Origin: Bisporella sp. PMI_857
Lineage: Eukaryota > Ascomycota > Leotiomycetes > Helotiales > Helotiaceae
Direction: 5' to 3'
Assembly (NCBI GenBank): GCA_021307315.1
Contig: JAJSPD010000015.1
Coordinates: 310,001 to 374,000, forward strand
Length of the DNA: 64,000 bases
Shown: one piece after another, positions 46,491-56,386 of the stretch
How positions within the stretch are numbered: position 1 is the stretch's first letter
Layout: the number at the start of each line of letters is the position of its first letter
The notes under the pieces: generated by a model
What the model was told of the DNA's origin: nothing
The model's database searches: none
What the model saw: the letters and a program-made list of their open reading frames with translations, nothing else
Translations under genes and position numbers: made by a program

Positions 46491-47774
46491 TCAACTCTCT
46501 GCTGAATCAGATACATCACGTCTTGCCTCGTTACGCGATAGTGCTTCATGTATGTAGAATGTGACATCACGACCGTCCTGGTCTCTAGGCTCCATAATGA
46601 TCCGGAATAATTGGCCATCCGCATCGAAGAAGCGTCTTTTATGATTATCCGCGTAGGCGCTGGTGAGCTTTTTGAATCCGAGAGAATCAGCACTCCAGCG
46701 TACACAGAAGCCGGTCTTGTCGGCGGTGATACATCCCTCGTAATAGCTGAACATCTTGCGAAGTTTGCTTAGATTAGGTATGGTGACTGGAACAGCCGTG
46801 GAAGCAATGTGGAGTGCCAGGCAACCCTTGGCAACAGTGTTTCGGGAATCCTCCTCTAGGATAATATTTGTATATTCGCCAGACATGATTGCATCCTTTC
46901 TCCTCGCCACATCCTTGCCCAACTTGGTCGCCTCGCCTCTGTCCGCCGCGCTCTGCTCGTGGTATTTACAATTTCGAGTTTTCTGAGTCTCCCTGGTCAT
47001 GCCGTCATGGTCAACAGTCCTTACATACTTATGGCAATGCTTTCTTGGCATGGTAGCACCGCGGAGGCATGAAAGCGATTGTAGGAATTCGGTATCTTCA
47101 TCAAAAAACTCGAAATCCTCGCCGCCATCGTCAAAGGCGATGAAGTCCATCTGGGTACTCGCATTGTCCTTGACCTTCTTGCTGTCCCTCACTTCGATGA
47201 CATCTTTCACTTCGTCGCTAATATATCCTAGATCTTCGCTATCTATGTCCAATGCGATGAAGTCTTGCTCTTCTCTTCCCGGACCCTTGAAATTTTTGAT
47301 AACCTTGGCCTGCTGAGTGGTGTCGGCCATTTTAAGTTTCTTCAGAAACTTGAAGGCATCAACCTTCTTATTGACCTCCTCGACCTCCTTGACCTCCTTG
47401 ACCTCCTCAACTTCCTTGATCTCCTCAACTTCCTTGATCTCCTCAATCTCCTTGATCTCCTTGATCTCCTTGATCTCCTTGATCTCCTTGATCTCCTCGA
47501 TCCTCTTAATCTTATCCGTATCTGGTGAATCCTCCGCCACTGCTTCACCACAAGAATATATATCCAGCTCATATGCATGCCCAATCGCCTTTTTCACGAA
47601 TGTATAATTCCAGTCCACATTCTCAAGCGCCTGGACCGCTTCCTCGGGCTCATATAGCTGAGGAATGTGCTGGTGACAGTATTCCTTCTCGGATCGTGCT
47701 CGTGCGCTGGCGTTGGCATAAAACTCGATAATATTCTCTGGATTTTGATCACAGTTCTCCCTGCGGCGATCCAT
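46491..47774 (-). CDS. Acidic protein with Lys-Glu-Ile repeat, unrecognised
   Basis: An open frame of 427 residues from MDRRRENCDQNPENIIEFYA. Residues 1-90 look folded (EEAVQALENVDWNYTFVKKA). Residues 92-134 are a near-perfect three-residue repeat of Glu/Val-Ile-Lys type (EIKEIKEIK..EVEEVKEV), likely a highly charged helix. Then come KFLKKLKMADTTQQAKVIKN, acidic segments (DFIALDIDSEDLGY, DFEFFDEDTEF), a Cys/His cluster (PRKHCHKYVRTVD and KTRNCKYHEQ) and a C-terminal part that looks like a folded domain (FCVRWSADSLGF, DGQLFRIIMEPRD). I do not recognise the family. The frame directly upstream (48128-47775) is in register and separated only by TAG, so the true protein may be longer. Confidence 0.6.
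   Translation of the reverse strand: MDRRRENCDQNPENIIEFYANASARARSEKEYCHQHIPQLYEPEEAVQALENVDWNYTFVKKAIGHAYELDIYSCGEAVAEDSPDTDKIKRIEEIKEIKEIKEIKEIKEIEEIKEVEEIKEVEEVKEVKEVEEVNKKVDAFKFLKKLKMADTTQQAKVIKNFKGPGREEQDFIALDIDSEDLGYISDEVKDVIEVRDSKKVKDNASTQMDFIAFDDGGEDFEFFDEDTEFLQSLSCLRGATMPRKHCHKYVRTVDHDGMTRETQKTRNCKYHEQSAADRGEATKLGKDVARRKDAIMSGEYTNIILEEDSRNTVAKGCLALHIASTAVPVTIPNLSKLRKMFSYYEGCITADKTGFCVRWSADSLGFKKLTSAYADNHKRRFFDADGQLFRIIMEPRDQDGRDVTFYIHEALSRNEARRDVSDSAES
47373..47501 (-). repeat. Tandem 9-nt repeat coding for Lys-Glu-Ile units
   Basis: On the plus strand the unit is TTGATCTCC with variants (TTGACCTCC, TCAACTTCC), about 14 units without a frame break. The right half is nearly identical between units while the left half has diverged, so new units have been added from one side. 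Length variation between strains is expected. Confidence 0.85.
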
Positions 47775-48128
47775 CTAGTTCACGAAATTGTCAGCGGTAT
47801 TAAATTTCTTGATGATACGCTCGACTTCCTTCGTTCGTGTAGCGTGAGTATTACATTCGTCTACGATCCGCTGGAGACTGTCGAACGCAGTTATTCGGGG
47901 TTCTTCGGTGGATCTGGTGCCTTCTGTCTTCTCGATTATCGCAGCAGCATGACAGCTGCCAACAGATTGCTCATCATTGCTGGTAGAGGTTTTTGTGGAG
48001 GCATCAGCAGATGCGCTGCTTTCATCCTTCTTGTCTCCACCGATTTTGTCAAACTCGTGCACAAATCTTTGGATATTTCTAAGCGCTGTTTCAGGGGAGA
48101 TACAAATAGCCGCACCGTTATTCGTCAT
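47775..48128 (-). CDS. 117-residue frame ending in one TAG before the KEI-repeat gene
   Basis: It starts at MTNNGAAICISPETALRNIQ and stays open for 117 codons to TAG at 47777-47775; the ATG of the next gene follows directly (47774). The protein has a Ser/Thr-rich middle and a helical end (EVERIIKKFNTADNFVN). Three explanations fit. It could be one gene with an in-phase intron removing the stop (a 51 bp GTCGAG..CTGAC..TAG segment just before 47774 would do this). It could be one gene with a nonsense mutation. Or there are two separate coding regions. The intron model is the simplest; the donor is weak. Confidence 0.5.
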   Translation of the reverse strand: MTNNGAAICISPETALRNIQRFVHEFDKIGGDKKDESSASADASTKTSTSNDEQSVGSCHAAAIIEKTEGTRSTEEPRITAFDSLQRIVDECNTHATRTKEVERIIKKFNTADNFVN

Positions 48129-49832
48129 CTTTATCGTAGAGTGAGGATCCTGGGGTTTAATGGTAGATCGACGATGTTTGGGAGAAAAAGAGGACAGGAA
48201 GAAGAAGTGGCTTGGAAGTCATATTCGAGACGAGATAGCCTCAGCCTTGCCAACCAAGCTCGACCTTGAGGCAGAATTAAAGGTGAATTATTTCCAGAGC
48301 GGACCATTCACCCTTCGGAGAGAATCGACCGAGAGCAGTTTCATGTCTTCGTCTAGAGGACTCTCTGTCATTACGTTTAAAAACAGCGAAGGCAGGACAT
48401 GTATCTTCTATGCGTAGAGAATTCCTGATGGATACTCATAAGCAGGATGCTTCAGCATAACTCGATGCTCTATTGTACTTGCAATAAATCAACCTGGCAG
48501 AGCTTTGGACATGGTCTCTTTCGTCGTCGAAAGGGCCGAGACCTATATATCTCAGCTAGATTGAATCACCTTTTTCTAATCTTTCTGCTACTATATCTAC
48601 GAACTCCTGTATGGTGCCATATCCTGAGTCTTGAGCTTAACAGCTCTCCATTTATGTTTATTGAGAACAGAGTATAGTCCGACCACATCAAGATGGCTTC
48701 ATCTCCCGAAGGTCTCCATACCCATACCCCTCTCTATTTCTCTCCCTCGTACTATAAAACACTAACCATTGCATGCATAGAGACTAACCATCGAAACCTC
48801 AGCGGATCCAAGTATCACCGCAAGCTCATCTAGAACGGATCTTGATCTGAATGCCAAGAGCCCCTGAATCAACATCCACCAAAGTCGCTTAATGCTCATT
48901 AGTCAGCATCCCAATAACAGGTATCAATCTATTCAGCAGCAAAGTTCCCGTTATAATAAGGCATATATAGAAACCTGCTCGTGTCTTGCTCTTAGATGAT
49001 ATTCTCCGCAAATCGACGATAAAAATCCACACATCCAGCCTCAAAATGCATGCTCGCTCCCGGAAAAATCAAAGCCTGCGCCAATGGCGAACATCTTCCC
49101 CCAAGCCGCCCTCCAAAAGAAGGCAGATTTTATCCCCTCGAAAAGAATCGCGAGTACCAAGCAAGCCCAAAAGCCATGATTCCCAGCAAAGACCTTCAAT
49201 TGACGAAATCATACAAGAAAGATAGCTCTCCACTCCGGTCGACAATCAGCCGAGATATGATCCCCCATCAATCGAAGCGGGCGAACAGAATTCGTCCCGT
49301 GTCCATTCGGCGCCGAACAATCATCTTAAATGCCACAAAGACGCCAAATATGTTTCGCGGCTTGGTATTGATGATCTGGCCATGGGCCGTCGTCCTTATG
49401 TATCCGGCTGGATTGCCATGCGATATTCTCATAGCTGCCCAAGAGGGCAAATCTAAGAAGAAATTCGATGGATAGAGGTATAGGGGTCCAGCTGACAACA
49501 TATCGATCTAGATATAAGGTTCACCCATAGCAGCAATTTTGCTCGCCTGGAAAACTGAGGCGTGACTTTCGGGTGACAAACTCGGATTTGTTATGTATGA
49601 CTGATATAGATCGTGTAATAGGGTTCATTGATGTAGGATTTTGTCTTTGCAAAATATGTTACTTCAGCTGTACTAAGATGTGCTCCTAAACTCCTTCGCT
49701 TGATAGGATGCCCCAGATCCCATATTTACCATAGCTACAAAAGGGTACTTGCCGATCATACTTCGTCCAACAAACACGCTTTGTCCCCCATGCATTATTG
49801 CGTACACACGGCTTTTTAATTAAAACCTCATC
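48129..49832. other. Gene-poor stretch with one split open frame
   Basis: On the plus strand an ATG at 49046 opens 60 basic codons (MHARSRKNQSLRQWRTSSPK) ending with TAG at 49225. The same frame then continues open for 76 codons (through YVSRLGIDDLAMGRRPYVSG) to TAA near 49454. It could be a decayed or spliced small gene, but nothing in it is recognisable. The rest contains no supported gene and includes the promoter of the frame at 48128-47775. Confidence 0.3.
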
Positions 49833-52800
49833 TCAAAAGCTCCCCGTGCCACCGAAGAAAAAACCGTCAAATAAATCAGGCATTCCACCATTTCCCCCTT
49901 CACTGAAATCATGATCGGCTCCTTCCCATCCAAGTCCCATGCCCATATCCCCTCCACCGCCAGCGCCCCATTCCGTCGTGCCATCCCATCCATTCTCTCC
50001 ACTGCCACTACCGAGAAAATCAATGCCTGAGTTCAAGAATGCAAAGTCGTGACCAAATCCGTATTGCTGCTGGTGTGGGACCGAGAAGTTTGATGTTGGA
50101 GAAGGAAGTAAGGAGGGATCGATGGCTACGTTATCAAGTGATGAGAGCGGAGGAGAGATGGCGAAGTCATTGGGTGACGGATGGTGCGACTGAGCAGGAG
50201 ACGATTGTGAGGGTGTCTTTGTAGTCGGTTGGCGCGTCAGCGAGTTAGAGACGGTGCCAAACTCGAATTCATTCTTGACGGGCTGGCTACCACCAGGCGT
50301 CAACTTTCCGGGTGCACCACTGCCTGTTCGTGGAATCGGTCCAAGAAGATCGTTAAACCCCATGTCAAATGCCGGCTTCATGCGTCTAGTACCACGACCA
50401 GAGCCTTTCCCGCTGCCGTTGGCGGTAAAATAGTCCTTGTCAGAGGCTGTGTTCGTAGATGAATTTGAGCCTTTATGTTGGCGAGAATTAAGTCCTTGGG
50501 AAGTTGAGGACGAGAATCCTGTGGTAGACATACACATCTGGACTGTGGCCTTAGACATTCGATCGAATGCATCCCGGCAGGCTTCGGCTGGTGGACACTT
50601 TTCGATAAGATCTCCGAGTACAGATGTTGCGGCTAAGATCGTGAAATCTACTTCATCCATTGTCTATCCTTGTTAGCTTATATTTCCCAATTATTCTGGG
50701 GGGCATACCAAACGGCTTCTGACAATTGGCGAGTGCCAGATTGCGTATAAGAACGAAATACCAGCCATGAAAAGATGATGAGTAGCCAGGAATGTATAGT
50801 TCACCAAATGTACTCGATGCAATTGTCGATATAACCGCAATACTCTCTGCCCTGCTTCCGCCACCTTCAAAAATACTCTTTCTTCATCTTCTCTCAACTC
50901 AACATTATGCACACTTGGACTCTGCACCTCGTCGCTCGTATTATACTCACCCTCAAACATTGGAGGGACACTCAAACTCTGCCTGTATAGCATTATAACA
51001 CATTGCCAGTAATTCAGCTCCAGGAATTCAAGTGAAAATCCGACACCCGTTTCTTTCTTTGTTGGCGCGCTCGACTTCCACTCCCAAAGACGCTTATCGA
51101 TATCAATCCTCCAGCTACGGAAACTGTCAAACTTTGAGAGGAAAGGTGATGGCAGTGAGGTATGCATATATGGATTTCGTTGGTTAGCGCCTCCTGCGCG
51201 TGCTATCTGCGCCTGCTGGTGCTGCAACACCTGTAGCATCTCAGATTGTAGTAATCGAAGTCGTATATAATGGTACGTAACATGTTTATAAGATTGCTCC
51301 GTTCCGGTAGGGGGTGGATGGAAGCCCGTTGGGGTGATGTATTTGTCGTCGAGTAGAGAGGGAAATTCTGTAGTTACCACTTGATCTGTGATTCCAAAGG
51401 GCCTTCCCACGCAGGTTGAGACGAGTCGGTCGAAGGAATACGTGCACCACCATAATCTCCGCCTGAAGTCCCGTATCCATTCTCTTCTGCCTCGCTCCCG
51501 TGACGTTCGTTCCCTTTGCTCTAGAGTTTCCTTGCCTTCCTCTCCTTCAAGACCGACCTCTATGTCTTTCCCATCTTCATAATGTAGGCCAAGATCCACA
51601 GCTAGTCTTACTGCCACTCCAATTATATACCACAAGCCAGGCGCCACCGGCCGTAACAGCGCGAATCCTGCCAGCAACAAAACTGCTTGCAGCTCCTCGA
51701 GCCCGCCTCCGAATCCATCCCCGCTAGCGGCTGCGCTGGGTACGCTTAGACACGCCTCTAAATGCACAATAGCGCTAGCATGGTATTCTTCTGGTTGACA
51801 TTGCCTCCCAGCTAATGTTCTCCTCTTTCGCTCTTTCTCCAAATCGCTCTCCTCTTTTTCCCCTAGGAAAATGCCAGCTCCAATCGCAAATACAATATTC
51901 AGCAGATACAGCTCCTTCGGCGTTCTAACCCTCTTATCCCCGTCCTCATACGCTAATTCGAACACGTTCATGAACTCGCCTCTATGCAAGATTGGAATCT
52001 GTGGATTGGCATGTTCGAAGTAGAAGTTTACCAGCCGCTGACCTAGCTCCTTGTCAGGGAACGGCGCTTGCTTGATCGTGGGCTTGGTATGCAGGCCGAA
52101 AAACGAGTCTCGCATCGATGTTCCCCCCGTGGCCGCAGCTTTGGTCGAGATAGGAGGGCGCGAAGGTCTCACTCCACTTTTATCGCTGTTTGCACCACTA
52201 ACACTCGACTTCACGGCTGCGAAAACCACGCGCGCGAAGCTGATGCCGGATGTACTTCCCAGATATCTTGAATCACTAGCTCCTTGTACGGATATGCTGC
52301 CAATGTTGCTTACAAGCTTGTTCAACTTGCCCTCCTCATCTTGTTTCTTGTGACGAGCTACTTCCTGAGAGGTATATTTGTGAGCAGCAGTGGATGTGCC
52401 ATTAGGTGGCGCCCCGTCGTCGGTTGGGGTGTGCACAATATTCGGGTCTACGCCAGGCCTTAGGTCATGATCAAGGACATCTGCTGGCGCGAAGGTGATG
52501 TCGTTCTCTCGCAGAACCTGCTCTAGATAATCTACTCTGCTTTCTAGATAGAACACATAACTAGAATCAATTAGCTTTCTGTTCCAATATCGAATCGCCA
52601 TGATGTGTTATCTTCCATCCAATATATTTGCAGGCTACGCTTTTTCTGCGCCAGTCTTCCATAAGAGGAGACTACTGACCTCCTTGGGATCTCTCTCTTG
52701 GTGATTGGGTCATATCCTACACACTTCACCCCCGCCTTCTCACAGCTCGCACAGCTGGGCAATTTTTGATCGCACCTATTTTTCCTTAACCGGCATCTGT

Positions 52801-53005
52801 TACACGCGCTAACATTTCGGAAGCTGCTCGCTGCAGCCTCCTTCTTGCCTCCAAGCTTGACCTCTCCTCCGACGTTCGGCGCAGGGCCGATGTCAACGTT
52901 CTCCGGGCTGGGCGGAGAATGCCGTGCACGTTTCGAGGGATATCCTGCTGGCGGAGGTACGGTAGGTACCGGTGTAGGAAGAGAGAGAGGTTCTTGCGGG
53001 TTCAT
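49833..53005 (-). CDS. Zn2Cys6 transcription factor of the Ppr1/UaY type
   Basis: Exons 53005-52680, 52560-50709 and 50663-49833, with introns of 119 and 45 bp, giving 1002 residues. The zinc cluster is at residues 68-95 with the exact spacing C-x2-C-x6-C-x6-C-x2-C-x6-C (CNRCRLRKNRCDQ). Then follow the linker VGYDPITKREIPRSYVFYLE and a dimerisation coiled coil (LESRVDYLEQVLREND); this IPRSYVFYLE link is shared with yeast Ppr1 and Aspergillus UaY, which control pyrimidine and purine utilisation. The middle (about 250-640) is the fungal-specific regulatory domain (FYFEHANPQIPILHRGEF, GRPFGITDQ). The third exon starts with TMDEVDFTILAATSVLGDLI and ends in a Gly/Ser/Phe-rich acidic tail, a likely activation region. 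Its targets are not visible here. Confidence 0.9.
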
Positions 53006-54365
53006 AGTGAAGAGGGAGGTCGTGTAAAATGTGGGAGGATTGCCAGTATTAAGGGCTGTATGTGCAGTTGGCCGGTGATGCGCAGAGCTTCTTATGGTTC
53101 GCGCTTCCCTGTCCTATCCTGTGTTATTGCAGCATGCGCATGTTCATTTCCCCTCCCAATGCCCTTCTATCAAGCTTCTATCCTTTTTGTAAAGTTCGCC
53201 TCAAACTCGGTCCCAAAGTTCCTTATCATGCCACCTCAAATCCCCACAGCCCCGTACTACGCTTATCTCTCAGAATGTGATTCTCTTGAATGCTGGAGGA
53301 GGAATTGAGGCGCATCAAAAATTGAAAGACAGAATTTCGTATGCTCGTGCTCATGCTCATAGAAGAGCCGAAAGTCCATCTTCGCAGAAGCTCCCCACAG
53401 AGCTGTGCAGCCGTGCGGGCGGGAGGGAGGGAGGGGACGCATGGACTGGAAAATCTATAGGGTCAGGGGCCTTCGATATCGCTGACAGATAAGGCTCGCA
53501 TCTCGCCAATCGTGGTTCTGGAAAACCAAACCAGTGGCTGCGCTTGGGAGTGTGGGGAGTGCGATCTTATGTGTAGCCATCGAGTAAGCATAGATACCAG
53601 CGATTAACACGAGACAGTGCTTTGTCATATGAATTATGGCTCTTCCATTTGGCGATATTTATTTTACTGGATTCACCTGTATCAATGATCGGTGAACTGT
53701 TCGCCTTTCGTTCTTCTCTTGCCGAGGTTGGATCACAACCTGCAATCACAACCCGCAATCGCTATCCCATTGAGTAGAAATTTGCAGAATGTAGATTGAG
53801 TGGGTGCATTAACCTACGGAGAGTATGCTATGAAAGAGGAAATGTGCTTCCAACGCAACAGATAGAGGCGTGGGCTTGTGACTGTTGACGGTTTTATCAC
53901 CAGGCAAGGCTGAATGAGATGTACGGTACCTGTCTCATGGGGAACATTAGGGCAGAAGGGTATAAACATATGAAGTCTTTCATATTGATGGGGTTGTAGC
54001 CATCTGCTCATGCGGCTTGTTCCAGAAGCACGCAGTGAAAAATAAAAGTCGCGCCGAAGAAATGCCTATCCTATGCCCAGCAACAAAATCCATGGGGTAA
54101 CGATGCTAAGAACTCCTTCCCAAGTGTTGGGTTTCCCTTCTCTATAGTTTGTGAACTCCTTTCCCTCTGCCCAATTCCTTCTCTGAGCTATGCGCCAATG
54201 TAAGAGCTAAAATAATCATGGATATCTATCTAAGGTGCAAAAGCAATAACAGAAAACGTGAACATGACGCCGTTAGAATGCTTTTTTATACAGATGGACC
54301 TCCAAAGGAAAAGAAAAAGAGATTCGTTTCACTGATAGTATTTCGCGACACCCGAGAAGACATGC
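53006..54365. other. Intergenic stretch, no supported gene
   Basis: It holds the promoter of the Zn2Cys6 gene. Short frames near 52919-53308 (+) overlap the first exon antisense and are not supported. Confidence 0.5.
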
Positions 54366-56386
54366 TTATCCGACAGGATTGTCTGCTTCAAACTCATCTA
54401 CTCTGGCTTCAGCCGTAAATGCGCATTCCAGGGCATTCGAGTCGAGGATGTGGTCCTCGAAGGCAGGCTCAGTGTCTTCGTCTTTTTCGTCTGGATCCAT
54501 GCGGCCGCCTTTGTCGCTCATGCTAAGACTGATCACTGCGCCTGCAATGGAGATGATGGCGCTGCACCACCAGGCAAGTCCGGAGTATCCTAGCTGCAGA
54601 CCAGCTGAAAAGAGGAATCCCGAGACTGTAGGACCAAAGGCTCGCGAGAGACTGGCAGTCGAGGCTGCAACTCCATTGATTGTTCCAAGCATGAGAAGTG
54701 ATGGAGCTGAGTTGGTGAGGAGAATGGCATTGCTTGGATAAGCCATTGTCGCGAAGGTGCATTTCCAGATCACCACGAAGTAGACTCCAGCGATGCGAAG
54801 TGAATCTGGTAGAAGTGCGAGATATGGGGTTGTGATGTAGAGGATCGGGTATGACAGAGAGATTACGCGGAACAGCTTCAGTGCCCCAATTCTGTGCGTA
54901 ATGAACGGAAAAAAGAAAACTGTAGACACCATTGAGTATACACCTTGGATTGCGAGAACGCCGCCAATCTGTTTTGTGGACATGCCATAGCCGCTCACAA
55001 ACTTGAAAGGTAGCGACCAATTCTCGCGATGCTCTGTTCGGCCTGAAGCTAACAGAGTTGGGAGCATGGCATCAAAGGTCATGGTGTGGCTGCATCACAA
55101 GTCAGTTGACCAGGCACGAAAACAAATACCATGCATAACTCACTAAGCCAGGATTCCGTAACCGATGATGTTCAAAATGACCTGTCGAGTAAATGCCTTT
55201 GTTACAGCGGGCCTCACTCTCAAGGGACTGTGATTGCTGTTCAAACTAAGCTCGTCCTCGGGCTCCGCTGTTGGCGTTGACGGAAGACGGGGAGAGCCCT
55301 CTGAAGTACGATATCCTGGAGGCTGTTCGTATTCTCCCAACAGAGACAACACCTCTTCCGGATCCGAGGTCTTTTCGCAACGTGAGTGCTTCGGCTCTAT
55401 GCATTTGCACAGCGTGAATTTGCTGAGGATCCATCTACCTGCCTCCACACCAGGATCTCGTCGGTGTTTCTTTTCGGCATGTGTCTCCTCTAAAAACAAT
55501 ATCCCAATGATAACACCAAAGGTGACGATCACGAAGCAAACAAGATTAGGCAAAAGATACGGGAATCGGTCCCAGATCGATCCTGGTAGAAAGATGCTAG
55601 GATAGCCTTCTGGTCTGGCGGGTCTCGCCAATGCGCCTCCAAGTGCTGGCCCAAGAATCGACCTGAAGAAGTTATTATGTCATGTTTTCTTAGATCTAAA
55701 CAGATCCAGACTTACCCAAGACACCAAACGAATGGCATAATGGTATATGCGCGGGCTAGTCAAAGTCAGCAAAGAGGCTCAAGCATGGGAGTGTGATTCA
55801 TCACATACGCTGATGCTCCTTTACCGTGACCATTTCCGCAACGGTCGTCTGCAAGACACCAATATTTCTGGATGCACGCACTCATCAGAAAATGTAAAAT
55901 CACTCAAAAGTATTGGCCAGAGATGCTACACACCCATTCAAGAGCCCTCCAAGCGCTCTAGCGAGCAGCGCAACTGGAAAACTACGAGCGAATCCGAACA
56001 TGATCATGCTTAATGCGGTACCCGCGAGCCCGAAGAGAAGTACCGGTTTGCGCCCGATATTATCGCTCAGTCTGCCCCATGGAACGCCTGATGAGAACTC
56101 TGCAAAAGCAAATGCTGAAGTTACCATCCCAGCATACACCGCGATCTGGTCCTTATTGTTGGTGATTTTGAAATCCTCAATCATAAAATAAACATATGGA
56201 AATATGGACATGAACGCTATTGGTTCGCAAATTCGGCATAAGGCTATACGAAATCAGCGCGGTTTCCTCTGAAAATGCACACGCTTTGCGATTTTCTGCA
56301 GCTTCTTACTCACCAAGAATGGTCAGCTGTCGTTTTGGAAAGGGAGGTGTCCGCTTCCGCGTTCTTAATTGTTCTGCACTAGCCAT
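54366..56386 (-). CDS. MFS transporter, six exons
   Basis: Exons 56386-56314, 56243-55934, 55867-55809, 55755-55716, 55662-55144 and 55089-54366, giving 574 residues, every junction in phase and every intron GT..AG (47-70 bp). The protein begins MASAEQLRTRKRTPPFPKRQ, then LTILALCRICEPIAFMSIFP as the first helix. The MFS motif WGRLSDNIGRKPVLLFG (helices 2-3) and GFARSFPVALLARALGGLLN follow, and then the TVAEMVTVKEH element. A central loop of about 130 residues is rich in Glu, Ser and Pro, and helices 7-12 come after it. This arrangement, with CRxCEPIAF in helix 1, is that of the YCR023C/ZIFL-like branch of the MFS, whose substrates are mostly unknown. It lies next to the Zn2Cys6 gene in the same orientation, 1.4 kb away. 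Confidence 0.9.

Noticed and set aside
47265..47528. Plus-strand frame of Leu-Asp-Leu repeats
   Set aside because: Antisense reading of the Lys-Glu-Ile repeat in the minus-strand gene.
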